DNA of 32,749 nt from an uncultured Alphaproteobacteria bacterium (GCA_938048165.1 CALIBP010000165.1:1-32749), one strand, 5' to 3'. Numbered from the stretch's first letter, positions 7,276 to 16,162 are shown. Made by a program: numbers and translations. Notes: generated by a model from the sequence alone, not told the origin.

Positions 7276-8190
7276 TTATTCTCCCGCCTTGGGGCTTCGC
7301 ATCTGGGTTACGCTTATCAGGCCACTTGCGCAGATCATCGTGATGCCGATTAACTCCGGCACCAGCGGCGTTTCTTTAAAGATAAAGAATCCAAATGCAA
7401 GGGCCCATACGATCCGCAGGTAATCTAGGGCACCAATTAGCATTGAGGCCGAGAACCGATAGGCAAGGATAATGAAAGAGTGAACGCCAAGTGCGACAAC
7501 TCCCAACAGCAGGACCCACAGCCACTGACTTCCTTGCGGCAAACGGAAATCAACAAGTCCCGGCAAACCAAAAAACAGCATACCGGCGCAAGTAAGGTAG
7601 AAAATCACTGCAAAATTAGAACTTCTGGCTGGCATGCGGCGTACAGCAAGATTAGTGCATGCGGCAAGAAATGAACCAAGCATAACGACCACCATATCAA
7701 AGCTGATGCCGTTTATATCTGGCTTCAGAATGATCAGAGCTCCGGCAAATCCTATTGCAAGGGAAAACCAGCCGAGGGGTGATATATGATCCCGATAGAG
7801 CAGACTTGCCAGGATCATTGCGATTGTCGGAGTCGTGAAATTGATCGAAGTCACTGTCACGATTGGCAATGTCCGCAACGCAAAGTAAAAGCAGGTCATC
7901 GACGCCAAGGACAATGTTGCATGGATCGCATGCGCCTTGAGGTCGGCAGCCAGAATGGCAAGGCGAAACTGCGAAAACAGCAGGAATGGCAACAACACCA
8001 TTAGCACTAAGGCCGATCGCCAGGCGAGCATCTGGATTGTTGTGAATTCAGCTGCGGTCAGGAACTTGATGGCCACCGCCATAATCGGAATAAGCACCGT
8101 GTTGCCCAGCATTGCCAGATTGCCGAGGAGGGGGCGTGGCGCAAGAATGCCCGAAGTTTGGCTGAAGGGTTTCAAGGTACCTTTCGCCAA
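7276..8190 (-). CDS. DMT superfamily (EamA) transporter
   Basis: A 304-residue membrane protein with about ten hydrophobic segments. It is arranged as two EamA repeats, from GNTVLIPIMAVAIKF near residue 30 to IGITMICASGLISVTQ near 295. The LYRDHISPLGWFSLAIGFAG junction after the fourth or fifth helix, and its later counterpart KETPLVPELIGI, are typical of drug/metabolite transporters. The family exports or imports small metabolites across the inner membrane; direction and substrate cannot be read here. Its start overlaps the end of the subunit-3-like gene by 19 bases, so it is the last gene of the long minus-strand operon. That position suggests it moves a pathway product or intermediate. A distant second EamA protein occurs at 31312. 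Confidence 0.9.
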   Translation of the reverse strand: MAKGTLKPFSQTSGILAPRPLLGNLAMLGNTVLIPIMAVAIKFLTAAEFTTIQMLAWRSALVLMVLLPFLLFSQFRLAILAADLKAHAIHATLSLASMTCFYFALRTLPIVTVTSINFTTPTIAMILASLLYRDHISPLGWFSLAIGFAGALIILKPDINGISFDMVVVMLGSFLAACTNLAVRRMPARSSNFAVIFYLTCAGMLFFGLPGLVDFRLPQGSQWLWVLLLGVVALGVHSFIILAYRFSASMLIGALDYLRIVWALAFGFFIFKETPLVPELIGITMICASGLISVTQMRSPKAGE

Positions 8191-8603
8191 ATCGGACCGC
8201 GGGCGCGCACCGGCTCCAGCAACGACTCATCAAACGGTTCCATTTCGTAGCCCAGCGGCTGTGGTGGCCGAGCTTCATAGCCGGTTTTCTGTTCAATAAT
8301 ACGCCGAATCCCGGGATCGGTGTAGTATGCGGAATAACAAGCCTTGAGAACTGTATCGAAAGCGTCCGGAGCAGTTGATTCAACCGTCTGCAAACTAATT
8401 GTCTGCTGGTCTGTTGGCAAAGTGAGAAAATCCTCTGGCAGATGTGACAGGACTGTCTGCAGTTGTGCAGGCCCGTCAGCAGACAACAATTCCAGCAATT
8501 CGTGCAGACGTGGGACAAGGCCATGTTGACCGGCCGCCGGCCACCCGGTGGCATCACCCGGGATCAGGCAGTCGAGAACTGCAATAATCGTTTCATCTGG
8601 CAT
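8172..8603 (-). CDS. Gluconate 2-dehydrogenase subunit 3-like protein
   Basis: A 143-residue protein encoded directly after the GMC oxidoreductase (12 bases between stop and start). The N-terminus has a helix followed by LIPGDATGWPAAGQHGLVPRL, matching the L-I-P-G-D-x-x-x-x-G-A pattern near the start of the mature domain in gluconate 2-dehydrogenase subunit 3. In known enzymes this small subunit accompanies a GMC-type flavoprotein and a membrane cytochrome c, and it carries a twin-arginine signal that exports the flavoprotein. Here there is no twin-arginine signal or other leader, and no cytochrome gene follows; the next gene is a transporter. The complex may therefore be cytoplasmic and use a different electron acceptor. 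Family assignment is by context and short motif. Confidence 0.7.
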   Translation of the reverse strand: MPDETIIAVLDCLIPGDATGWPAAGQHGLVPRLHELLELLSADGPAQLQTVLSHLPEDFLTLPTDQQTISLQTVESTAPDAFDTVLKACYSAYYTDPGIRRIIEQKTGYEARPPQPLGYEMEPFDESLLEPVRARGPIWRKVP

Positions 8604-8615
8604 TACCGTTTTCTT

Positions 8616-10193
8616 TCAGGTCTGCGCAAGCCTACGCCCCATCAGATCAGCTGCGCGAAGGGCAAGGGCCTGCAAGGTGGATGTTGGATTGACCGGACTT
8701 GCCGTGACGAAGACCGACGCATCGATCACGGTCAGATTGTCGATGCCATGCACCCTGCCATCATGGCCGGTTACACTGCTTCGCGCCTCTGAGCCCATCG
8801 TCGCTGTCCCCATAATATGAAAACCGGCCTGAACGGATAATGGCGTTACGGTCAGACGTTCCGCACCCGCGGTGCGCAACCACTCGCTGGCTCTTTCAAC
8901 GCCATAGTCTCGTATCTGTCTGGTATTGGCACCTAGCCGATAGCACATTTTTGCTATTGGCATGCCGAACTGGTCCTGCCTCTTAGTGTCAACTTCAATG
9001 CGGTTCTCAGGCTCAGGCAGGTCCTCACAGGTGACTGTGAGGCTCATCGACTTGCCAAAGGCGTTCGCAAAGGCACTGGCGTGGCCACCGCCCCAGTTTA
9101 GCCTCTGGCCATACCCGCCGAGTGCCGTGCTGAGTGGTCCTTGACCGCGCAGGGCTTGCAACTGAAACCCCCGCAGAAATTTCCGTTTCGGATCGGTTTC
9201 ATAGAATTCCTGGCTGATGATTGAGGTGGCAAATGGCCCAGAATAGCTCTTCAGGTCCTCGGCGAAGAATCCGGTAACAATTGCCGTAGGGTGTAGCATC
9301 AAACCCTTTCCTAGCAGGGGATTCTCCCAATTTGACATTGTGGTCAGCAAAATGTTGGTGGAAATGGCATTGCCGGCCAGTACCAACTCCTTGCAGGAGA
9401 TCTCTTCTGTCCGGCCGTCGCTGTTGATGGTCTCGACACCCGTGGCGGCACCACCCTTCGTAATAATTTTCCGCACTACGTTATGCGTTGACAGCGTAAC
9501 GCCAGCTTCTTGAGCTCTGGCAAGATAGGCGATGTCTGCGCTTGCTCTTGCGTGGCGCGGACATCCCATGCCGCATGGACCACAATTGTTACAGCCATCG
9601 CGGCCCGGTTCGGCATCGGTGCTGTTGATGGCGGCGTCTGCCGGCCACCAGTGCCATCCAAGCCTGTTAGCTGCTTTTGCAAGCCTGAGACTACCAGCGC
9701 AGGAACCAAGTGGTGGATGTGGACGTTCTGCACGGGGCGGGTTGCCCGGGTCGCCAGCAAGTCCGGACACACCCATGATGCTATCATTGATGTCCATATA
9801 GGGAACGAGTGTTTTATAGCTGACAGGCCAGTCAGCTGCGACACCGTCAAGGCTGTGGACCTTGAAGTCTGACGGACGAAAGCGAGGAAAATGCGCACCC
9901 CACCTAATGGTGCTGCCACCGACCGCATTGAAAAAGGCAGGTTTGATTGGAGTGGCTGTCTCGTCTACTGGATAGTCAGCGGAATTACGCCGGATATTGG
10001 GGTTGGCATGGAACTCCCTTTGAAGGGCCAGCTCCCAATCATCGGACAGGCTAGGGCCCTGTCTTTGGTCGATATGTCCCCCCCTTTCGAGAACGAGGAT
10101 TTTCAGATCCGGCCTCTGTTTTGCAAGCCTCCAGGCAAAGGAGAGCCCCGTCGCTCCGGCCCCCACAATGACAATGTCAGGAGATTGAACCAA
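8616..10193 (-). CDS. GMC oxidoreductase with ferredoxin-like Cys motif (copy 1)
   Basis: A 525-residue FAD-dependent GMC-family dehydrogenase. The start is a TTG with an excellent upstream GGAGG at the right distance. The FAD-binding Rossmann motif GAGATG is at 11-16, and the GMC signature region AVGGSTIRWGAHFPRF is at 90-105. Near the C-terminus, FHIMGTATMG and ASPVNPTSTLQAL supply the catalytic His/Asn pair. Residues 201-211 contain C-x2-C-x2-C-x3-C followed by proline, suggesting an Fe-S cluster between FAD and partner. Fe-S clusters are known in gluconate-, fructose- and glucose-dehydrogenase flavoproteins. It probably oxidises an alcohol on the substrate. It pairs with the subunit-3-like gene downstream and follows the FMN/FAD oxidoreductase gene by 25 bases. 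A clear paralogue is at 19884. Confidence 0.92.
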   Translation of the reverse strand: MVQSPDIVIVGAGATGLSFAWRLAKQRPDLKILVLERGGHIDQRQGPSLSDDWELALQREFHANPNIRRNSADYPVDETATPIKPAFFNAVGGSTIRWGAHFPRFRPSDFKVHSLDGVAADWPVSYKTLVPYMDINDSIMGVSGLAGDPGNPPRAERPHPPLGSCAGSLRLAKAANRLGWHWWPADAAINSTDAEPGRDGCNNCGPCGMGCPRHARASADIAYLARAQEAGVTLSTHNVVRKIITKGGAATGVETINSDGRTEEISCKELVLAGNAISTNILLTTMSNWENPLLGKGLMLHPTAIVTGFFAEDLKSYSGPFATSIISQEFYETDPKRKFLRGFQLQALRGQGPLSTALGGYGQRLNWGGGHASAFANAFGKSMSLTVTCEDLPEPENRIEVDTKRQDQFGMPIAKMCYRLGANTRQIRDYGVERASEWLRTAGAERLTVTPLSVQAGFHIMGTATMGSEARSSVTGHDGRVHGIDNLTVIDASVFVTASPVNPTSTLQALALRAADLMGRRLAQT

Positions 10194-10218
10194 TTAATCC
10201 CTCCTGTCCTGTGGCGCC

Positions 10219-12207
10219 CTATATCTGTCTGGCAATCAATTCACCTTCGTTGATGGCGTCATTGACACGACGCGGTGCCATGGCGTCGCCAATAAGATGG
10301 CAGGGCTTATGGCAGACCATTTTATGATAGAGCGAGTCATTTGCCTGACTGCCCTGAACCAAGACAACAGCAGAAATGTTCTTCAACACTGACGATTGCT
10401 TCGTGTAGAGGTCTTCAATCTCCACCTGATCTTCATGGATTTCCGTCAGTTCGCAATCAACGTGAAACACAACGCCCAGTTTCTTTAGCATCCCATGCAC
10501 TTTGCCCCAGTCGCGGCTGGAGGCGAGGTCTGGTGACGCCTGGCCGAGCTGTGTAGCAAAATGTACTGATACACCCTGACGAGCCAGAATTTCGGCCACT
10601 ACGGCACCCTGACGTCCACCCATAATGTCAAAGATCAATACCTGTCCAGTCAGATCAGGGCGCTGATCGAGGAATTCAGTGTAGCTGTAAACATGGCCGA
10701 GGTTCGCGCCGGGAAGAATCTCCCCATTCCATTTTTCCGGGTGTAACATTGTCCAGCCATGCTTGAGCCCGGTCGATCCGGCCGCGATAACTATTTCATC
10801 AAAATCAGCCAAATCATCCTCTGTCGCCCGATGATTGCAGATGACCTTTATATTCTCTTCAGCGATCCGTTCTTCCAGCCAGCTGACAATACCGAGAAGC
10901 TCACGACGCGACTCGGCCTGCGCCCACCAACGGACCTGACCACCCAAAAGGGGAGCAGCTTCAAAAAGCGTCACGGAATGGCCACGTCTGGCCAATGTCC
11001 AGCTTGCACGCATGCCGGATGGACCGCCTCCAACCACTGCCACTTTCTTGCCTGTTTTGGCCGGCGGAAGAGTGTTTTCATCAAGTTCCAGTTCCTGGCC
11101 AGCGGACGGATTATGTATGCAGCCAAGCGGTGCCTGAGCGAAGATACGGGACATGCACCAGTTTGCTCCGACACAGGGACGAATTCGCTGCGGCTCACCA
11201 CCCAGAGCCTTGTTGGCCCAGTTGGGGTCGGCAACCAAGGCCCGTGCCATGCCGACAAAGTCACAACGACCTTCAGCAAGCCAGGTTTCTGCCTCATCAG
11301 GGTTGGTAATCCGACCGACGCCCACCACCGGCAACTTCAGACCCTTCTTGATCTTGCCGGTTGCCGCCAGCTGGAAGCCATGCGTCTCAGGTGCGGTCGG
11401 ATAAATCAGCATCCGGTTGATATAGGTGCCATGGCTGAAGGAGATATAGTCAATAAGGCCAGTCGCCTCAAATTCACGGGCGATATCGGCCCATTCATCC
11501 GGGCCTAGGCCACCATCATGGCCGTCATCCGAATTCAGCCTCATGCCGACAATCATATCCGGGCCAGTTTCCGCACGGGTCGCTTCGAGAATTTCGCGCA
11601 CTATTCGCATGCGGTTTTCCAGTGTGCCGCCATAATCATCTTGCCGAAAATTGGTTGCTGGCGACAGAAACTGATTAAGAAGATAACCGTGGGACATACC
11701 ATGTACTTCTACCCCGTCAAGCCCTCCTTCACGGGCATAGCGGGCTGAAAGACGGTAGCCGTCGATGATCTCGTTGATGTCTGATGTTGTCATGACATGC
11801 GGCATCTCGCGATATACCCCGCAGGGAACTGCCGAAGGGGCCCAGACTGGCAAGCCGTTTGTTATTCCATTTGTTTGTCGTCCTCGATGCCAGGGCTGGG
11901 CCAACAGCAATGTGTCATAGGCATGCACCGCATCGGCCAGTTTTCGGTATTCAGGAACCATTCGTGGATCAAACGCAAAAGCCTTGCCCTTATAGGGCTG
12001 CGTTGTTGGATGTGTGGCCATCGCCTCCATCGTGATCACAGCGGCTCCACCCTTCGCGCGCTCGGTGTAATAGGCGATGTGAGCTTCAGTAAACAGATGA
12101 TCTTTGACCAGCAATGTTGCGTGGGCGGTCATCCATATGCGATTGCGCGCAACTTTTGGGCCAAGCTTGATTGGGCTGCCCAGAATGGGATAACGGTCAT
12201 TGGTCAT
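10219..12207 (-). CDS. FMN/Fe-S/FAD NADH:flavin oxidoreductase (OYE-like, copy 1)
   Basis: A 662-residue fusion like 2,4-dienoyl-CoA reductase and trimethylamine dehydrogenase. An N-terminal old-yellow-enzyme TIM barrel (1-335) carries the HGYLLNQFLSP and DDYGGTLENR motifs at 173-199. A cysteine segment follows at 345-363, then a FAD/NAD(P) domain starting with VAVVGGGPSGM at 389-399. In trimethylamine dehydrogenase the cluster ligands are spaced C-x2-C-x2-C-x12-C. Here the second cysteine is Ala348, leaving C345, C351 and C363. This is either a natural subfamily variant or a sign of a changed cluster; the paralogue at 24987 keeps all four. The family reduces C=C bonds or demethylates amines. 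The start overlaps the ABC ATPase stop as ATGA, so it is co-expressed with the importer. Confidence 0.92.
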   Translation of the reverse strand: MTNDRYPILGSPIKLGPKVARNRIWMTAHATLLVKDHLFTEAHIAYYTERAKGGAAVITMEAMATHPTTQPYKGKAFAFDPRMVPEYRKLADAVHAYDTLLLAQPWHRGRQTNGITNGLPVWAPSAVPCGVYREMPHVMTTSDINEIIDGYRLSARYAREGGLDGVEVHGMSHGYLLNQFLSPATNFRQDDYGGTLENRMRIVREILEATRAETGPDMIVGMRLNSDDGHDGGLGPDEWADIAREFEATGLIDYISFSHGTYINRMLIYPTAPETHGFQLAATGKIKKGLKLPVVGVGRITNPDEAETWLAEGRCDFVGMARALVADPNWANKALGGEPQRIRPCVGANWCMSRIFAQAPLGCIHNPSAGQELELDENTLPPAKTGKKVAVVGGGPSGMRASWTLARRGHSVTLFEAAPLLGGQVRWWAQAESRRELLGIVSWLEERIAEENIKVICNHRATEDDLADFDEIVIAAGSTGLKHGWTMLHPEKWNGEILPGANLGHVYSYTEFLDQRPDLTGQVLIFDIMGGRQGAVVAEILARQGVSVHFATQLGQASPDLASSRDWGKVHGMLKKLGVVFHVDCELTEIHEDQVEIEDLYTKQSSVLKNISAVVLVQGSQANDSLYHKMVCHKPCHLIGDAMAPRRVNDAINEGELIARQI

Positions 12208-13190
12208 TTCAAATCTCTGCGTATTATGTTCTGACCATCCTTCAGCCGCAAACAGCTTACCAGATGGCCGGGAGAAATTTCATCAGCCTCAGGGACGTTT
12301 GACTGGCATGAATTTATGGCTACCGGGCAGCGGGTATGAAAACTGCATCCGGTTGGCAGATTGATAGGGGAGGGGATTTCTCCCTGTAATGTTAGGCGCT
12401 GCAGTGTTTCGTTTGGGTCTGACGGCAGATGTGCAGACAACAATGACTGCGTATAGGGATGAGATGGGTCGGAAAACAGTTTGTCCTTTGGGACTTCCTC
12501 CACGACGCGGCCCAGATAAAGTACGGCGATCCTGTCGCTGATCAGCTTGATCGTTCCCAGATCATGGCTGATAAACAGAAAAGCAGCTTGCGTCTCGGCA
12601 CGCAGTTCCTGCAAGAGCTCCAGAATGCCGGCTCGTACTGACAGGTCCAGCGAACTTGTTGGTTCATCAAGAACAATCAATTTCGGGTTGGTGGCAATGG
12701 CGCGGGCGATGCAAACACGTTGTAGCTGACCACCAGAAAGTGCGCTTGGCGTCCGGTTAAGAAAATCGGCGCTGAGCCGCACTCTTTCAGCCAGAACCTC
12801 TGTCCTGTCGTTACATTCCGAACGCGACATGTTGAAGTGAATGCGCAGCGGTTCCGCAATTAAATCACCAATCTTCATTCGCGGATTGAGCGCGCTCCAT
12901 GGGTCTTGAAAGACCATCTGCATGTCTTTACGCATTGGACGTATCAGCTTTGTCGGCAGGGTTGTAATATCCTGACCATCAAAGGTTATTTCCCCATCTG
13001 ACGGGTCGGTAAGACGCAGGATTGTCCGTCCTATGGTTGATTTTCCAGATCCACTCTCGCCAACCATACCCAGCACCTCGCCACGTTTGATTGACAGATC
13101 CACGCCGTTGACAGCGTTTACAAAGCTTCCGGAACGTCCAACCGGGAACCGTTTTGACAGATTTTTCGTAGAAAGAACGAGCTCACTCAT
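12204..13190 (-). CDS. Peptide/opine-type ABC transporter ATP-binding protein (DppF-like)
   Basis: A 328-residue ATPase from the ATG at 13190, which overlaps the previous stop by 8 bases; an in-frame extension to 13364 lies inside the neighbouring gene. Walker A GESGSGKST is at 44-52, the Q-loop at Q95, the LSGGQ signature at 151-155 and Walker B LIVLDEP at 171-177. The C-terminus has the oligopeptide/dipeptide transporter domain with PTGCSFHTRCP and further cysteines, found in DppF/OppF proteins and, in some homologues, ligating a 4Fe-4S cluster. It energises uptake through the two permeases encoded upstream. The last four bases overlap the start of the FMN/FAD oxidoreductase gene, tying transport to metabolism. 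Confidence 0.95.
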   Translation of the reverse strand: MSELVLSTKNLSKRFPVGRSGSFVNAVNGVDLSIKRGEVLGMVGESGSGKSTIGRTILRLTDPSDGEITFDGQDITTLPTKLIRPMRKDMQMVFQDPWSALNPRMKIGDLIAEPLRIHFNMSRSECNDRTEVLAERVRLSADFLNRTPSALSGGQLQRVCIARAIATNPKLIVLDEPTSSLDLSVRAGILELLQELRAETQAAFLFISHDLGTIKLISDRIAVLYLGRVVEEVPKDKLFSDPSHPYTQSLLSAHLPSDPNETLQRLTLQGEIPSPINLPTGCSFHTRCPVAINSCQSNVPEADEISPGHLVSCLRLKDGQNIIRRDLK

Positions 13191-14184
13191 TTGATTTGCT
13201 CCGGCCTTTCTCTGCAGGCTTGACGAAGTGACACCGGGCCAGGTGCCCTTTTGAGATCTCAATGAGGGGAGGAGGAGCCCCACATTTTTCTGTCGCCAGC
13301 GTGCAGCGGTCCTGACTGAGACAACCGGTCGGCAGGTTGAATAGATCCGGTGGCTGTCCCCCAAGTTGACTTTTGACGCCGAGCTGTAGTCGTTCAGGTG
13401 TTGCTGCCAATAACTGCTGGGTATATGGGTGCGCAGGAGTGAGAAACACCTCGCGAGTTGGTCCCTGTTCTACAATCTCACCTGCGAACATCACTGCCAC
13501 CTGATCGCAATAGTGGGCGACGATACCCAGATCGTGCGTGATTATCATGCAACCCATATCAAACCGCGCGACAAGCTCATTGAGCAAATCAAGAATTTGC
13601 GCTTGCACCGTTACATCGAGCCCGGTGGTTGGTTCATCTGCTATCAACAGCTTTGGTTCATTTATCAGCGCCATGGCAATCAGAACGCGCTGTGCCATAC
13701 CACCTGACAATTCATGCGGCCATGCTGTAAACCGTCCCTCTGGATCAGGAATGCCAACAGCCTGCATCATGTCCAGCGCCTTTTTTCTGGACCCTGCTAA
13801 AGGGCCACCGGTGTGTGTTTGATGGAGGCGTACAAGCTGCGCGCCAATCTGGGTCAAAGGATCCAGAGAGCTGCGCGGATTCTGCACGACCATCGCTATT
13901 TCAGCGCCCCTGATGGTATTTATTTCATCTTCTGACAGTGTTAGCAGCTCGCGTCCCTGAAACGTCACCGAGCCACCGACTATTTTTGCAGGAGGACGCA
14001 GAAGACCGCAGATGGATTGCGCGGTAAGTGACTTGCCCGCGCCGGTTTCGCCAACGATCCCGAGGACCTGCCCGGAATTGAGAGTCAGATTAACCTTATT
14101 GAGCGCCTTTGCTTCGCGTAACTGGTGGTCAATGTCTCGAAAGATAAAATGCGTTTGCAGATCCTGGACAGACAGCAGATTCAT
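13183..14184 (-). CDS. Peptide/opine-type ABC transporter ATP-binding protein (DppD-like)
   Basis: A 333-residue ATPase with Walker A GETGAGKS at 45-52, the Q-loop VVQNPRSSLDP near 99-109, a signature variant LSGGM at 159-163 and Walker B LLIADEPTTGLD at 179-190. The C-terminal cysteine-containing segment (PTGCLSQDRC, then C-x12-C-type spacing) is the oligopeptide transporter domain of DppD/OppD. It forms a heterodimeric motor with the DppF-like protein. The start overlaps the stop of the permease gene as ATGA. The family handles peptides, but also opines, nickel chelates, glutathione and various small organic molecules, so gene order and neighbours say more about the substrate than the family name. 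Confidence 0.95.
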   Translation of the reverse strand: MNLLSVQDLQTHFIFRDIDHQLREAKALNKVNLTLNSGQVLGIVGETGAGKSLTAQSICGLLRPPAKIVGGSVTFQGRELLTLSEDEINTIRGAEIAMVVQNPRSSLDPLTQIGAQLVRLHQTHTGGPLAGSRKKALDMMQAVGIPDPEGRFTAWPHELSGGMAQRVLIAMALINEPKLLIADEPTTGLDVTVQAQILDLLNELVARFDMGCMIITHDLGIVAHYCDQVAVMFAGEIVEQGPTREVFLTPAHPYTQQLLAATPERLQLGVKSQLGGQPPDLFNLPTGCLSQDRCTLATEKCGAPPPLIEISKGHLARCHFVKPAEKGRSKSNE

Positions 14185-15065
14185 TTCGAGACCCTCCGCC
14201 GCGGATCAAGAATATCCTGAATGCCGTCCCCAAACAGGTTCAGGCCAAAGACGAGAAGGATAAGCGCGATGCCGGGAAAGATGGCCACCCACCATTGACC
14301 ACTTACCATGAATTCGGCGCCCTGCCTGATCATCGCGCCCCATTCCGGTGTGGGTGCCTGAATCCCGACGCCGAGAAACGCCAACGTCGCACTGATCCGG
14401 ACAGCCCATGCAGCGCGAACGGCTGTTTGTGCCATTGCCCCCTGTATGGAGTTGGGCAGCAAATGCAGAAACAATATTCGCCAGGTCGGGTTGCCGGCGG
14501 CGATTGCGCTTTCAACGAAAATGGATGACCGCAGCGCTAGCACCTCGGAACGAACCAGCCTGGCAAAAACCGGGCTGTCAAGAAAGCCGAGAACCAGCAC
14601 GACATTGAGCAGCGATTGCCCGGTTGCGGCAACAACTGCCAGAGCGAGAATGATTGATGGAAATACCCGTAAACCATCAAAAATCCGCATCAGGACTTCG
14701 TCCAGAAGACCGCCGCGATACCCTGCAATGAGACCAACCGGTACGCCGATCAGAACCGCAATAATAACCGCTGGTATGGCTATGCCGAACCCGAATTTGG
14801 CGCCATAGATCACACGCGAGAAAACATCCATACCATTCCCGTCGGTGCCAAACCAATGTTGTGCAGATGGCGGTTGCAAGATCCGGTCAGTGAAAGAGGA
14901 CACCGGATCATGCGGCATGAACATATCTGAAAAAAGCGCCAGCACACCAAACAACAAAATGATGATAACACCAGCGGTCGCTGTCGGACTCAACCGGCTG
15001 ATACCTCGGATTCTGTTGCCGAGGCGCGCCATTGTCCAAAGATTTGAAGGTGAGCGTCCAGTCAT
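14181..15065 (-). CDS. ABC transporter permease (DppC-like)
   Basis: A 294-residue inner-membrane protein. A short cytoplasmic N-terminus leads into the first membrane helix at about 29-48 (TATAGVIIILLFGVLALF), followed by a periplasmic loop with PHDP and HWFGTDGNGMDVFSRVIYGA, the hallmark of the DppC/OppC N-terminal region. Further helices follow, with the cytoplasmic EAA loop (ESAIAAGNPTWRILFLHLLP) that docks onto the ATPases. The size is normal for the family. It partners the DppB-like permease encoded one base upstream and overlaps the DppD-like gene downstream. Confidence 0.95.
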   Translation of the reverse strand: MTGRSPSNLWTMARLGNRIRGISRLSPTATAGVIIILLFGVLALFSDMFMPHDPVSSFTDRILQPPSAQHWFGTDGNGMDVFSRVIYGAKFGFGIAIPAVIIAVLIGVPVGLIAGYRGGLLDEVLMRIFDGLRVFPSIILALAVVAATGQSLLNVVLVLGFLDSPVFARLVRSEVLALRSSIFVESAIAAGNPTWRILFLHLLPNSIQGAMAQTAVRAAWAVRISATLAFLGVGIQAPTPEWGAMIRQGAEFMVSGQWWVAIFPGIALILLVFGLNLFGDGIQDILDPRRRVSK

Positions 15066-15066
15066 T

Positions 15067-16080
15067 TTAACTCAAATCCACCCTTGGTTCGATGATCGCG
15101 ATAATGATGTCGACCACCAAGAACACGAGCACCGAGAATAGGGCGAGTGTCAGAACGTAACCCTGAACGGCGGTGAAATCCCCACGCACAATGGCATTCA
15201 GTCCATATTGACCAAGCCCGCCCCAAGCAAAAACGTACTCAATTAGCGACATCGTCCCTACAAGGCCGGTGATTTCTGTGCCAACGAATGTGATGATGGG
15301 TGTCGCGCTGTTCTTAAACACAATGCTGCGCACGGTCCTTGTTTGCAAACCACACGCCCGAGCATAACGGACCGAGTCAGATGCGATCACCTCAAGGGCG
15401 ATAGCTCTGGTTTGTTTGATTATCGGCGCTGCTGACACGATCGCCAAACAGATTACTGGCAAAATCAAATGCGCAAGAGCTGAGTGTGCCGCCCGCCAGT
15501 CAGCTGTCAGCAAACTGTCGATCAGGTAGCTGCCAGTGATAAAATCCGGGGGGCTGATCATCAGAGAAATTCGGCCCATGCCCGGTGGTGCCCACCGCAG
15601 CAGGTAGAAAAAGACAAACAACATCACAAGACCTAGCCAGTAGGTCGGGATGGAAAAGCCGAGCAGCGACAGGATCCGTGTTGTTTGATCAAATCGGCCG
15701 TTCGGTCTGAAAGCCGCGCGCAGGCCCATTGGCACGCCGATCAGTGTTCCGATGCCAATACCCCAAAACAACAGCTCCAGCGAGATCAGTGACCTCGCCA
15801 TTATGTCATCCAGAACCGGCCTGTTCGATAGCCAGCTTTCACCAAGATCACCACGAATAACATTTTGGGCATAGATGACAAATTGCTTCCAGAGAGGCTG
15901 ATCCAGCCCTAGCTCTTCGCGGATCATTTTGAATTCTTCAGCCGTTGCCGTGGGTCCGGCCAGGAGTCCGACAGGATCAAGTCCGCCAACTCTGACAAGC
16001 ATGAAAGTCAGAAACACCACCCCCACCAGAAGTGGAATAACCATGAGTGTGCGGCGGAAAATGAAATGGGAGAAGTTCAT
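15067..16080 (-). CDS. ABC transporter permease (DppB-like)
   Basis: A 337-residue permease from the ATG at 16080; the frame to 16158 is open but includes the hairpin region and adds a hydrophilic tail. The N-terminus (FIFRRTLMVIPLLVGVVFLTFMLV, read in part) is the conserved first helix of DppB/OppB proteins. It is followed by the LGLDQPLWKQFVIYAQNVIRGDLG periplasmic stretch (in part) typical of the family. The EAA-type loop is near SDSVRYARACGLQTRTV. About six membrane helices are visible. It is separated from the binding-protein gene by a 90-base gap with a strong hairpin, so its expression is probably lower than that of the binding protein. Confidence 0.95.
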   Translation of the reverse strand: MNFSHFIFRRTLMVIPLLVGVVFLTFMLVRVGGLDPVGLLAGPTATAEEFKMIREELGLDQPLWKQFVIYAQNVIRGDLGESWLSNRPVLDDIMARSLISLELLFWGIGIGTLIGVPMGLRAAFRPNGRFDQTTRILSLLGFSIPTYWLGLVMLFVFFYLLRWAPPGMGRISLMISPPDFITGSYLIDSLLTADWRAAHSALAHLILPVICLAIVSAAPIIKQTRAIALEVIASDSVRYARACGLQTRTVRSIVFKNSATPIITFVGTEITGLVGTMSLIEYVFAWGGLGQYGLNAIVRGDFTAVQGYVLTLALFSVLVFLVVDIIIAIIEPRVDLS

Positions 16081-16130
16081 GGTTGACGGTCTTTTTGGAT
16101 TCCCTGAATAAAAATAAAAGAATCTGGGAT

Positions 16131-16162
16131 TGCGTTGCCGGCAATAATCTGCCGGCAACGCA
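16131..16162 (-). terminator. Strong intergenic hairpin after the binding-protein gene
   Basis: A perfect 13-base-pair inverted repeat, TGCGTTGCCGGCA and its complement, separated by the six bases ATAATC. It begins 9 bases after the binding-protein stop in the direction of that gene's transcription. On the minus strand the stem is followed, after TCCCAGA, by a T-rich run; on the plus strand it is followed directly by TTATTTTT. Within an ABC operon such a stem between binding protein and permease genes typically acts as a partial terminator and 3' mRNA stabiliser, raising binding-protein output over permeases. That role is inferred. Confidence 0.8.

Noticed and set aside
10759-11508. Long plus-strand open frame of 249 codons
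   Set aside because: It is antisense to the OYE-like gene, whose barrel and Fe-S motifs are intact; the plus-strand product has no recognisable motif.
13191-13364. N-terminal extension of the DppF-like ATPase
   Set aside because: It lies inside the upstream ATPase gene and would add a non-conserved tail; the ATG at 13190 matches family starts.
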